Shown here in pieces: positions 8,251 through 16,714 of a stretch of DNA of 64,000 nt. The notes under the pieces are model-generated. The model searched no databases. It had not been told where the DNA came from and worked only from the letters and a program-made list of their open reading frames with translations. Origin of the DNA: DATLLJ01 sp965229885 (GTDB taxonomy: Bacteria > Acidobacteriota > Vicinamibacteria > Vicinamibacterales > CAVVIG01); NCBI GenBank assembly GCA_965229885.1, contig CBDDJX010000003.1, forward strand, positions 124,001 through 188,000, in the 5' to 3' direction. Numbering within the stretch: position 1 is the first letter of the stretch; each line of letters opens with the position of its first letter. Made by a program: the position numbers and the translations under genes.

Positions 8251-9650
8251 GCAAGACGCGCCGGGTGCATTTCATCGGGATCGGCGGGATCGGGATGAGC
8301 GGCATCGCCGAGCTGCTCGCCAACCTCGGCTATCGCGTCAGCGGATCGGACGAGAAGCGCTGCGCGCTGACGGAGCGGCTTGCCGCGCTGGGCATTCGCG
8401 TGGCGTACGGGCATCGGCCCGAGAATGTCGGCGATGCAGACGTTGTGGTGACGTCCTCGGCGGTCCGGGCGACGAATCCCGAGATCCGCGAGGCCGTCGA
8501 GCGGCGGATTCCGGTGATTCCGCGCGCGGAAATGCTCGCGGAACTGATGCGGCTGCGCTACGCCATCGCTGTCGCGGGCTCGCACGGGAAGACGACGACG
8601 ACGTCGATGATTGCGTTCGTGCTGGAACGGGCCGGACTGGACCCAACGGCGGTGATTGGCGGGCGGGTCAGCGCTTTCGGAAGCAACGCACGCCTCGGGC
8701 AGGGCGAGTACATGGTGGCGGAAGCGGATGAAAGCGATCGGTCATTCTTGAAACTGTTTCCAACGATTGCCGTGATGACGAACATCGACCACGAACACCT
8801 TGAGAACTACGGCGGCTTCGGCGACCTCCAGCAGGCGTTTGTTGATTTCGCCAATCATGTCCCGTTCTACGGCGCGGTGATCGTCTGTGCGGACAATCCA
8901 GCCCTCGCGGCGGTGCTGCCGCGCCTGACGCGGCGTGTGACGACGTACGGTCTGACCTCCGCCGCGGCCGATTTCGCAGCAAGCGACATTGTCACGAGGC
9001 CGATGGGCATCACGGCGATCGTGAAGCGGCGCGGGCGCCGCGCGGACGGTGCTGCGGGCTCTTCGGTGACGCTGGGAGCGCTGACGCTGCAGGTGCCCGG
9101 ACGGCACAATCTGGAGAATGCGCTGGCCGCCGTCGCCGTCGCGGCGGAACTGGGGTTATCCTTCGAGCAGGCCGCGGCCGGCTTGGCGGATTTTCGCGGC
9201 GCGGAGCGGCGATTCGAGGTTCGCGGCGAGCCGAACGGCATCCTCGTCGTGGACGACTACGGACACCACCCGACAGCGATCGCGGCGGTGCTCGCGGCAG
9301 CGGGCTCATTCGGGCGGCGGATTATCGTGGCGTTTCAGCCCCACCGCTTCACGAGAACCGCAGCGCTGATGGACGGGTTCGGCGCGGCGCTCGGTGGCGC
9401 CGATCACATCGTGCTGACCGACATTTACGCGGCCGGCGAAGACCGCATTTCCGGTATCACGATCGAGGCGCTGGCGGATGCGATTCGCCGCGGCGTGACC
9501 GTGCCGGTCGAGGTCGTGGCGGCACTCGATCGGGTCGTTCCGGCGATCGTTCGCATCGCGCGCCCTGGCGACCTCGTCATCACTCTCGGCGCCGGCTCCA
9601 TCGGCACGCTACCCGACCAGCTGGTCGCGGCGCTCAAAGGCCCATCATGA
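8244..9650 (+). CDS. murC: UDP-N-acetylmuramate--L-alanine ligase MurC
   Basis: First Mur ligase, joining L-alanine to UDP-MurNAc. The protein begins VLGKTRRVHFIGIGGIGMSG, a typical MurC N-terminus. The ATP loop is AVAGSHGKTTTTSMIAF, with EADESDRSF, NIDHEHLENY, and the C-terminal DDYGHHPTAI and FQPHRFTRT motifs. GTG 8244 gives 468 residues, the usual size, and overlaps the murG stop (GTGTTAG). Frame open upstream to 8058 is only an overlap with murG. murB, often next in the cluster, is absent here. Confidence 0.96.
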   Translation: MLGKTRRVHFIGIGGIGMSGIAELLANLGYRVSGSDEKRCALTERLAALGIRVAYGHRPENVGDADVVVTSSAVRATNPEIREAVERRIPVIPRAEMLAELMRLRYAIAVAGSHGKTTTTSMIAFVLERAGLDPTAVIGGRVSAFGSNARLGQGEYMVAEADESDRSFLKLFPTIAVMTNIDHEHLENYGGFGDLQQAFVDFANHVPFYGAVIVCADNPALAAVLPRLTRRVTTYGLTSAAADFAASDIVTRPMGITAIVKRRGRRADGAAGSSVTLGALTLQVPGRHNLENALAAVAVAAELGLSFEQAAAGLADFRGAERRFEVRGEPNGILVVDDYGHHPTAIAAVLAAAGSFGRRIIVAFQPHRFTRTAALMDGFGAALGGADHIVLTDIYAAGEDRISGITIEALADAIRRGVTVPVEVVAALDRVVPAIVRIARPGDLVITLGAGSIGTLPDQLVAALKGPS

Positions 9651-10468
9651 GCGCGGTGGCCGCACCGGCCGATCGCCGTTTCCGACGCGCGCACGTCAAG
9701 CCTTCGCGCACGCGGCGCCGGTGGGCTGGCCGCGCCACGCCGCTCGTCCGGTACGGGCTGGCCGCCCTCGTTCTGGCGTACGGCGTCTACCTTGGATTGA
9801 GCAGCGTGGCGCACGCGCATGTGTTGAGAGTCGATCGCATCCTCGTGCGGGGCAACGCACGGTTCTCACAGGGCGAGGTACTCGCGGTCCTGAGCGGATT
9901 GCGCGGAGAAAGCCTCATGCGGGTCGACCTGGATCGCTGGCGCCAGCGTGTGTTGACGTCGCCCTGGGTGCGCGAGGCCGCGCTCCGGCGCTCGCTGCCG
10001 TCAACGGTGGAGGTGGTCGTGTGGGAGCGGCAACCGATCGCGATCGGCCGTCTGAGCGACGACATGTATCTCGTCGACGAGCGCGGTACGATCATCGATC
10101 AGTACGGGCCTCAGTACGAGGACCTCGACCTGCCCATCGTCGACGGCCTGGCTGCCGGGTCCGTGACCGGCAGTGGGCCGATAACCGACATGGCGCGCTC
10201 GGAACTGGCCGCACGGGTCATCAACGCGTTCAAGGCACAGCCGGACGTCGCCGGGCGCCTGTCGCAGATTGACGTATCGGATCTCCACAACGCGCAAGTC
10301 ATCCTGAGTGGCGACGCCGTGGTCATTTCACTCGGCGACGATCAGTTTCTCGCGCGGCTCGAAAGCTATCTCGATCTGGCGCCGGCGCTGCACGATCGGG
10401 TTGCCGAGATCGACCATGTCGATGTCCGGTTCGAGAACCGGATTTACGTGCGACCGAGGAAGCGGTAA
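9647..10468 (+). CDS. ftsQ: Cell division protein FtsQ
   Basis: Bitopic divisome protein linking FtsB/FtsL to the septal synthase. A basic cytoplasmic tail (about 35 residues) precedes one membrane segment (LVRYGLAALVLAYGVYLGL). A POTRA domain follows (VLRVDRILVRGNARFSQGEV, about residues 58-125), then the FtsQ beta domain containing VDERGTIIDQYGPQ. Start ATG 9647 overlaps the murC stop as ATGA. The 273-residue length is normal. Sequence conservation in this family is low, so position between murC and ftsA adds to the call. Confidence 0.92.
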   Translation: MSAVAAPADRRFRRAHVKPSRTRRRWAGRATPLVRYGLAALVLAYGVYLGLSSVAHAHVLRVDRILVRGNARFSQGEVLAVLSGLRGESLMRVDLDRWRQRVLTSPWVREAALRRSLPSTVEVVVWERQPIAIGRLSDDMYLVDERGTIIDQYGPQYEDLDLPIVDGLAAGSVTGSGPITDMARSELAARVINAFKAQPDVAGRLSQIDVSDLHNAQVILSGDAVVISLGDDQFLARLESYLDLAPALHDRVAEIDHVDVRFENRIYVRPRKR

Positions 10469-10480
10469 CCCGGAGGCAGC

Positions 10481-11719
10481 GTGGCACGCAAAGAACGGTA
10501 CCTGGTGGGGCTCGACGTCGGCACCTCGAAGGTGACGGCGGTGGTGGGCGAAATGCTCGACGGCGTCGGCCTCGATATCGTCGGCCTCGCTGTCGCCGAG
10601 TCGCGCGGCATCCGGCGCGGCGTCGTCGTCAACCTCGAAGCGGCGGTCGATTCGATCAAGAGGGCGATCGAAGAAGCCGAACTGATGGCCGGGGTGAATA
10701 TCGATTCTGTCCATCTTGCGCTGTCGGGCCCGCACATCAAGGGTTTCAATAGCCGCGGTGTGATTGCGGTCGCTGGCAAGAACCGCGAGATCACGCGTGA
10801 GGACGTGCGACGCGCGATCGACGCGGCGAAGGCCGTCTCGCTGCCGACCGGCCGCGAGATTCTGCACGTGCTGCCTCAGGACTTCGTCGTCGACGAGCAG
10901 GACGGGATTGGCGCGCCGGTCGGCATGACCGGCGCGCGACTCGAGGTAAACGTCCACATCATTACAGGCAGCCAGAGCTCGACGCAGAACATCGTGGCTT
11001 GCGTGAACCGCGCGGGGATGACCGTCGCGGAGACGGTTGTTGAGCAGCTCGCCGCGAGCGATGCCGTGCTGACCGAAGACGAGAAAGAGCTGGGCGTTGC
11101 GCTCGTCGACATCGGCGGGGGTACCACGGACATCGCGATTTATGAGCGCGGCAGCCTCTGGCACACGGCCGTGATCGGCGTCGGCGGCGATCATTTCACA
11201 AACGACATCGCCGTCGGGCTGCGCACGCCGGTGCCGGACGCGGAAAGGATCAAGCGCAAGTGCGGCTGCGCCCTCTCAGGCATGGTCGACGAGGACGAAA
11301 CGATGGAGGTCGCGAGCGTCGGCGGCCGTAAGCCGCGTGTGATGGCGCGCCGGATTCTGTCGGAGATCCTTCAGCCGCGCGCCGAAGAGATCTTCCACCT
11401 CGTCTGGGACGAGATTCGGCGCGCCGGCTACGAAAAGAGCCTGAATTCCGGTATCGTGTTGACCGGCGGCGGAGTGATCCTCGACGGCATCCCGGAAATC
11501 GCGGAGCAGATTTTCGACTTGCCGGTCCGGCGGGGGTGTCCCACCGGCATAGGCGGTCTAGCAGATCACGTCAACAGCCCGACGTTTGCGACCGGTGTCG
11601 GGCTGGTGCTCTACGGCTATCGGAACAGGGTGGGGGGACTGGCGCGGACGCCGGTCGGCGCGGGCGCATTCGTGCGCGTCGCCGGACGGCTGCGCGGGTT
11701 GTTCAAGGAATTCTTTTGA
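10481..11719 (+). CDS. ftsA: Cell division protein FtsA
   Basis: Actin-like ATPase that tethers FtsZ filaments to the membrane. The N-terminus YLVGLDVGTSKVTAVVGEM is the phosphate 1 motif. LSGPHIKGFNSRGV belongs to the FtsA-specific 1C region, and VALVDIGGGTTDIAIYERG is phosphate 2. The C-terminus GRLRGLFKEFF looks like a short amphipathic membrane-targeting helix. The start is GTG with GGAGG at 10472-10476. The length is 412 residues. ftsZ follows 14 bases after the stop. Confidence 0.97.
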   Translation: MARKERYLVGLDVGTSKVTAVVGEMLDGVGLDIVGLAVAESRGIRRGVVVNLEAAVDSIKRAIEEAELMAGVNIDSVHLALSGPHIKGFNSRGVIAVAGKNREITREDVRRAIDAAKAVSLPTGREILHVLPQDFVVDEQDGIGAPVGMTGARLEVNVHIITGSQSSTQNIVACVNRAGMTVAETVVEQLAASDAVLTEDEKELGVALVDIGGGTTDIAIYERGSLWHTAVIGVGGDHFTNDIAVGLRTPVPDAERIKRKCGCALSGMVDEDETMEVASVGGRKPRVMARRILSEILQPRAEEIFHLVWDEIRRAGYEKSLNSGIVLTGGGVILDGIPEIAEQIFDLPVRRGCPTGIGGLADHVNSPTFATGVGLVLYGYRNRVGGLARTPVGAGAFVRVAGRLRGLFKEFF

Positions 11720-11733
11720 TGGGGGAGTGTTGA

Positions 11734-13014
11734 ATGGCCGGTCACAAGACGTCGGACGCGGATGCCAACCGGCAGGCCAGCCACTTGCGGCTGCAGATCG
11801 ACGAAGAGCCCCATGCGTGCGCCAGGATCAAGGTGATCGGCGTCGGGGGCGGCGGCAGCAATGCCGTCAACCGGATGGTGCGCGCCGGCGTCGACGGCGT
11901 CGAGTTCATCGTGGCGAACACCGACATTCAGGCGCTCCAGATGAACGCGGCGTCGATCAAGCTGCAGATTGGCTCGAAGCTGACGAAGGGGCTCGGCGCG
12001 GGCGCGGATCCCACCGTCGGCCGCCAGGCGGCGCTCGAAGATACCGGGAAGATCATCCAGGCGCTCGACGGCGCGGACATGGTCTTTATCACCACCGGCC
12101 TCGGGGGTGGGACCGGAACCGGCGCGGCGCCCGTGATCGCCAGCCTGGCGAGCGAACTCGGCGCGCTGACGATCGCCGTGGTCACCAAGCCGTTCAAGTT
12201 CGAGGGCAAGAAGCGCCAGCTGCAGGCCGAGCGCGGCCTCGAAGCGCTGCGCGACTGCGTCGATACGGTCATCACGATTCCGAACGAACGGCTGCTGACG
12301 ATCATCGACCGCATCACGCCGCTGACCGATGCGTTCGCGACGGCCGACGATGTGCTGAGGCAGGCGATGCAGGGAATTTCGGATCTAATCCTCGTCCCAG
12401 GCCTCATTAACCTCGACTTCGCGGATGTGAAGACCATCATGTCCGGGATGGGGCTCGCGATGATGGGCACCGGTATCGCCGAGGGCCAGGACCGGGCGGT
12501 CGAGGCGGCGCGTCGCGCGATTTCGAGTCCGCTACTCGAAGGGGCGTCGGTGAACGGTTCGCGCGGCGTGATCATCAACATCACCGGCGGACCGGATCTC
12601 TCGCTGGTCGAGGTGAGTGAGGCATCGTCCATCATTCAGGAAGCGGCGCACGAAGATGCCAACATCATCTTCGGCGCGGTCATCGCCCCGACGCTCAAGG
12701 GCAAGGTGAAGATCACGGTGATCGCGACCGGCTTTGGCCCCCAGGCGGCGGCCCGTCCGGCCGCCCCGAGCTCGGGTGCGCAGACGCCCGTCGACATGAC
12801 GCAATACGCCGATGCCGGACGTCTGCGCGCCGAAGCCGCCGCGCCTTCTGCGGCGGGCGCCGAGCGCGGCTCGGCTACTCAGCGGCTGTCTATCGCGCGG
12901 CGGCCGGCGTTCGATCTGTCGCCGTCGCCTGCGCTTGCGACGGCCGTTGATGCCGACTTCGATGGGAGCTCGACGTTCGACGTGCCGGCGTTCCTTCGAC
13001 GGCAGGAGGGCTGA
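11734..13014 (+). CDS. ftsZ: Cell division protein FtsZ
   Basis: Tubulin-like GTPase forming the Z ring. The N-terminal GVGGGGSNAVNRM glycine loop and the tubulin signature TTGLGGGTGTGAAPVIA are intact, as is the T7 loop NLDFADVKTIM. A low-complexity Ala/Pro linker (about residues 335-405) leads to the C-terminal peptide FDVPAFLRRQ, which normally binds FtsA. The 426-residue length is typical. GGGGGAG lies just upstream of the ATG. It is the last gene of the visible division cluster. Confidence 0.98.
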   Translation: MAGHKTSDADANRQASHLRLQIDEEPHACARIKVIGVGGGGSNAVNRMVRAGVDGVEFIVANTDIQALQMNAASIKLQIGSKLTKGLGAGADPTVGRQAALEDTGKIIQALDGADMVFITTGLGGGTGTGAAPVIASLASELGALTIAVVTKPFKFEGKKRQLQAERGLEALRDCVDTVITIPNERLLTIIDRITPLTDAFATADDVLRQAMQGISDLILVPGLINLDFADVKTIMSGMGLAMMGTGIAEGQDRAVEAARRAISSPLLEGASVNGSRGVIINITGGPDLSLVEVSEASSIIQEAAHEDANIIFGAVIAPTLKGKVKITVIATGFGPQAAARPAAPSSGAQTPVDMTQYADAGRLRAEAAAPSAAGAERGSATQRLSIARRPAFDLSPSPALATAVDADFDGSSTFDVPAFLRRQEG

Positions 13015-13022
13015 GCGATCGG

Positions 13023-13066
13023 CGTTCGCGGTGGTAGAATACGTAGATCCACGACACCCGCGAACG
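13023..13066 (+). promoter_or_regulatory. Inverted repeat enclosing a -10-like TAGAAT before the radical SAM gene
   Basis: CGTTCGCGG (13023-13031) and its exact complement CCGCGAACG (13058-13066) enclose 26 bases that include TAGAAT at 13035-13040. The arrangement could be an operator overlapping the promoter of the radical SAM gene at 13129, or a hairpin terminating the ftsZ transcript. There is no T-run after the second arm, which slightly favours an operator. No convincing -35 was found. Confidence 0.4.
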
Positions 13067-13128
13067 TCGACGTCTGAGCCTGAGCGGCCGGACTGTTTCG
13101 GCGGACGCCAGGGCAGACCCTCGATCCG

Positions 13129-14868
13129 ATGAATTCCTGGACTTTACGAGAACGCGCACGCGAAACCCTCGCGAAAGAAGTCGGCTACGTCACCAAGCCG
13201 CACGGCGACCGGCTGCGCGTGGCGCTCGCCTTTCCGAACACCTACTGGGTCGGGATGTCGAACCTCGGCTTCCAGACGGTCTACCGGCTCTTCAACTCTC
13301 AGGACGACATCGTGTGCGAGCGGTTCTTCCTGCCGCCGAAGCAGGAACTGGCTGAACTCGTCGCGACAAACACCCGGCTCGTGACGCTCGAATCGCAGAC
13401 GCCAGTGGCGGACTTCGACGTGATCGCCTTCTCGGTGTCGTTCGAGTGGGATTACGTGAACGTCCTCACATTGCTGCGCCTCGCGGGCATTCCGCGCTAT
13501 GCCGCCGAGCGCACCTCCCGCCATCCGCTCATCGTCATCGGCGGCGCGGTGACGTTCGTGAACCCCGAACCGCTGGCGCTGTTCGCCGACGCGGTTGCCG
13601 CGGGCGAAGGCGAGGCGCTCGTGCCGTCGCTGCGGAGGGCCTTTAGCGCCGCGAGCGACCGCGCCGATCTCCTGCGACAGTTGTCCCATGAGCGCGGCTT
13701 CTACATCCCGTCGTTTTACGATCCGTATTACGGCCCGGACGGGGCGCTGGCCGGCTACCACGTGTCGGGCGACGCGCCGCTGCCGGTCCACAAGGCCGCG
13801 CTCAAGACGACCGAGGCGGTGGATCCGCCGGTGACGAGCATCTTCACGCCGGACACGGAATTCGGCTCGCGCCTGCTGATCGAGGTCGTTCGAGGCTGCG
13901 CGAACCTCTGCCGATTCTGCTGGGCCGGCTATAACTACCTGCCCGTCCGGCCGTTTCCCACGGAACGAATCCTCCAGCTCGCCGAAGCGGCGCGTCCCTT
14001 CGCGAAGCGCGTGGGGCTCGTGTCGATCGCGCTCTGCGATCATCCGGACATCGAGCGCATACTCGTTCGGCTGAAGGAGATGGGTTACTCGATCAGCCCC
14101 GCCTCTCTGCGCCTCGACGACCTGACCGAACCGATTGTCCGTGTGCTCCGCGAGAGCGGCGAGCGCACGATCACGATTGCCCCGGAGACCGGTTCCGATC
14201 GACTGCGACGCGTGATCAACAAGACGGTGACCAACGACGAAATCCTCGACCGCGCGGAGCTCATCTTCTCGAACGGCATCGAGAACCTGAAGCTCTATTA
14301 CATGCTCGGTCTGCCGACCGAAACGGACGGGGACCTGGTGGCGATTCGCGATCTGACACTCCAGATGCGCGACATCATGCTGAAACACGCGCGCCCGAAG
14401 GGCCACGTCGGTCGCATCGGGGGCAGCGTGAATCCGCTGATCCCCAAGCCGGGTACCGCCTATCAATGGCTGGCCATGACCGACGCCGCCACGATCGACA
14501 GGAAATCCAAGCGCCTGCGCACCCTGATGGCCGACATGGACAACGTGTATTTCAACATCAAGTCTGAGCGGCATTCGTACTACCAGGCTCTGCTCTCGCT
14601 CGGCGACCGGCGGGTCGCGCCGGCCATCGAGGCCGCCGAGCGCAACGGGCAGGACTGGCGCGCGGCGGTCGCGGAAACGGGCGTGGATGCCGGCCACTTC
14701 CTTTTCCGCGACCGCAGCCGAGACGCCATGCTGCCCTGGGACATTATCGACGGCGGCATGAAGGCCGCCTTCTTTAGATCGGAGTTCGAGAAGGGCCTCC
14801 GCGAAGAATGGACGCTGCCGCCGAAGCGGGCACAGGAGAATGCGCGCCTCCTACCAGTGATCCAGTGA
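13129..14868 (+). CDS. B12-binding-type radical SAM protein (TIGR03960-like)
   Basis: The N-terminal third (to about residue 245) resembles the cobalamin-binding-like fold of YgiQ/TIGR03960 proteins, with the conserved YPNTYWVGMSNLGFQ-type opening. The radical SAM core carries the iron-sulfur motif CANLCRFC (CX3CX2C) near residue 260, followed by the ETGSDRLRR and LYYMLGLPTE segments. The substrate is unknown. Many relatives are fused to or followed by a DUF2344 protein; none is present here, and the protein ends at 579 residues. It starts 114 bases after ftsZ and may have its own promoter. Confidence 0.85.
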   Translation: MNSWTLRERARETLAKEVGYVTKPHGDRLRVALAFPNTYWVGMSNLGFQTVYRLFNSQDDIVCERFFLPPKQELAELVATNTRLVTLESQTPVADFDVIAFSVSFEWDYVNVLTLLRLAGIPRYAAERTSRHPLIVIGGAVTFVNPEPLALFADAVAAGEGEALVPSLRRAFSAASDRADLLRQLSHERGFYIPSFYDPYYGPDGALAGYHVSGDAPLPVHKAALKTTEAVDPPVTSIFTPDTEFGSRLLIEVVRGCANLCRFCWAGYNYLPVRPFPTERILQLAEAARPFAKRVGLVSIALCDHPDIERILVRLKEMGYSISPASLRLDDLTEPIVRVLRESGERTITIAPETGSDRLRRVINKTVTNDEILDRAELIFSNGIENLKLYYMLGLPTETDGDLVAIRDLTLQMRDIMLKHARPKGHVGRIGGSVNPLIPKPGTAYQWLAMTDAATIDRKSKRLRTLMADMDNVYFNIKSERHSYYQALLSLGDRRVAPAIEAAERNGQDWRAAVAETGVDAGHFLFRDRSRDAMLPWDIIDGGMKAAFFRSEFEKGLREEWTLPPKRAQENARLLPVIQ

Positions 14869-14877
14869 ATCTGGTCA

Positions 14878-15183
14878 TCAGCTCGCAACTGCCGCGTGCT
14901 CTTCGTACTCCTGGAACGCCTCGAGAATCAGTTCGCGCAGCTTGTTCTGCGACGTGACGTCGATGACCGGACGCAGCAGCGCGAAGCTGCGCCGTTCGCC
15001 GTTGACGCTGTACTGCCGCGCGGGGAACATGACATTTCTGCCCGATCCGCCGCCGCGCCGCTCCCAGATGCTAAATCCAATCAGCTTGAGGCCCTCGAGC
15101 GGACCCTCGGTGAAGTGCAGTTCGGCGTCTGCCAGTTTGCCGGGCGGGTTCCCCTTGTCGTTTGGCGTAATCTTGACGGTCAT
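14878..15183 (-). CDS. SpoVG-like small protein
   Basis: A 101-residue protein beginning MTVKITPNDKG. The arrangement of a strand ending in LKLIGFSIWERR, then GRNVMFPARQYSV, then a final helix LRELILEAFQEYEE resembles SpoVG, a small single-strand nucleic acid binding fold. Overall identity looks low, so this is a fold-level guess. ATG 15183 is chosen because GGAG lies 8 bases upstream; the frame stays open back to 15309 without a good start. A perfect 9-bp hairpin lies between this gene and acpS upstream. Confidence 0.55.
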   Translation of the reverse strand: MTVKITPNDKGNPPGKLADAELHFTEGPLEGLKLIGFSIWERRGGGSGRNVMFPARQYSVNGERRSFALLRPVIDVTSQNKLRELILEAFQEYEEHAAVAS

Positions 15184-15215
15184 TGTTCTACTCCGTTCGC
15201 GCGACGCGCTCGTTG

Positions 15216-15237
15216 AGCCGTCCGCACTCGGACGGCT
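15216..15237 (-). terminator. Hairpin between acpS and the SpoVG-like gene
   Basis: AGCCGTCCG-CACT-CGGACGGCT forms a perfect 9-bp stem with a 4-base loop, 149 bases past the acpS stop and 32 bases before the next start on the same strand. It lacks a U-run, so it may be a processing or attenuation hairpin and not an intrinsic terminator. Confidence 0.45.
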
Positions 15238-15385
15238 GATAGGCGGCAGGCGACACGACTGGAGATCAAGCGTCATGCCCGAGCGGGAGGCGCGATCGTG
15301 CGGCCACAAGCTGCTCGGAAAGAGGGAAGTTACGCGCGAGGAGTTACCCGATCGCGACCGGACCGGAATCGGGCCGCCAAGGATG

Positions 15386-15784
15386 TCAACGGGAGTTGCG
15401 CGCGCGGCCCAGAATGATCACCTGGGCCAGCGCCAGGGCATCGGAATGCGTGATCGTCACGAGCGACGAAAGCCCGCCCAGCGACGCGAACCGCCGCGCG
15501 GCTCCGCCGTGCAACTGCAGTTGCGGAGGGCCGTCGCGCCGGACAACTTCGACGTCGCGCCAGAGTACCCCGTGCGAATGGCCGGTTCCGAGCGCTTTCA
15601 TCGCCGCCTCTTTCGCGGCAAACCGGCCGGCAAAGTGGATCGCCGGCACCCTGCGGCGGGTGCAGTAGGCCACTTCGCCTTCCGTGAACACGCGCCGCAG
15701 GAACCGCTCGCCGTATCGCTCGATCGTGTCGGCGATGCGATCGATGTCGGTGGCGTCCAGGCCGAGCCCGAGAATGTCAGACAC
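15386..15784 (-). CDS. acpS: Holo-[acyl-carrier-protein] synthase AcpS
   Basis: Transfers 4'-phosphopantetheine from CoA to apo-ACP. The Mg-binding aspartate lies in GLGLDATDIDRI at residues 6-17, and the second signature FAAKEAAMKALG contains the catalytic glutamate near residue 59. At 132 residues the size is typical. GTG 15784 has GAGG 7-8 bases upstream. The first codons overlap those of the divergent pgeF by 11 bases. Confidence 0.95.
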   Translation of the reverse strand: MSDILGLGLDATDIDRIADTIERYGERFLRRVFTEGEVAYCTRRRVPAIHFAGRFAAKEAAMKALGTGHSHGVLWRDVEVVRRDGPPQLQLHGGAARRFASLGGLSSLVTITHSDALALAQVIILGRARNSR

Positions 15785-16619
15785 GCGACTGCCTCAGCCT
15801 AACGACAGTTGTCGATGGGTGCAAGCGGCGCCGGGTGCCGCGCTGGCCTGCCGCGGCCTCGAGCCCTTCGCCTACCACGTGATCACGACGCGTACGTGGG
15901 CGCTCGGCGCCCGGAGCCACAGCGACACGGACAGCGCATGGGCGGAGGTTGCAGCCGCCCTTGGCAGGCCCATCGTGCGCGTGCATCAGGTGCACGGCGC
16001 AGACCTCATGGTCCGGCGCGCCGGCGATCCCCCACTTGGCGCGCTGCCGGATGCCGACATCATCGTGTCTGATGACCCGACCGTGGCCATCGCGATCCAG
16101 ACAGCCGATTGCGTACCGATCCTGATTGCCGATCGGCGCACCGGCGCCGTCGCCGCGGCCCACGCGGGCTGGCGCGGCCTGGCGGCTGGCGTGCCTCGCG
16201 TCACTGTCGAGGCTCTCGCTGACGAATTCGGCAGCCGTCCTGCCGATCTGATGGCTGTGGCCGGTCCGTCGATCGGCGCCTGCTGCTACGAAGTCGGTCC
16301 TGACGTGCGCCGGCGTTTCGAGGAAGCCCGATGGCCGGAAGCGACGGCGAGCCGATGGTTTTTCGCGGGACCGCAGCCGACGATCGATAATCCGTCGATC
16401 GCGGGACTGCGAGCGGCGCGGCGACCCGACCATTGGTACTTCGACAGCGGCCGCGCCGCGGGCGATCAGCTCGAATCGGCTGGTGTGCCGCGCGATCAGA
16501 TCTTCGTCGCGGACTTGTGCACGGCGAGCCATCCTCGCGTGCTCTGTTCCTATCGTCGCGACGGCGCGGAGGCCGGGCGGATAGCCGCCGTCATTCGTCC
16601 GCTCGGTACTCGACGCTGA
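15774..16619 (+). CDS. pgeF: Peptidoglycan editing factor PgeF (multicopper polyphenol oxidase-like, YfiH family)
   Basis: YfiH/PgeF family, known for purine nucleosidase or laccase-like activity and for removing mis-incorporated residues from UDP-MurNAc precursors. The metal-site motifs are present: VRVHQVHGADL, QTADCVPIL, AAHAGWRGLAAG, and GPSIGACCYEVG. ATG 15774 gives 281 residues and overlaps the divergent acpS start. No strong ribosome binding site is visible, and the conserved part begins about 40 residues in, so the start is uncertain. It ends convergently with the esterase gene 95 bases away. Confidence 0.88.
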   Translation: MSDTRLPQPNDSCRWVQAAPGAALACRGLEPFAYHVITTRTWALGARSHSDTDSAWAEVAAALGRPIVRVHQVHGADLMVRRAGDPPLGALPDADIIVSDDPTVAIAIQTADCVPILIADRRTGAVAAAHAGWRGLAAGVPRVTVEALADEFGSRPADLMAVAGPSIGACCYEVGPDVRRRFEEARWPEATASRWFFAGPQPTIDNPSIAGLRAARRPDHWYFDSGRAAGDQLESAGVPRDQIFVADLCTASHPRVLCSYRRDGAEAGRIAAVIRPLGTRR

Positions 16620-16714
16620 GTGCCTTCTTGCCGGAAACTTCCCGGTGGGCGATCCGCCCGGTCCGGTTCGTGAGTGCGCTCCCCCGACCGAGCGGAAACT
16701 GATGGACCCGCTGC

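Noticed and set aside
15684..15773. Earlier start for pgeF
   Set aside because: It would be antisense to acpS for another 90 bases and adds no conserved residues.
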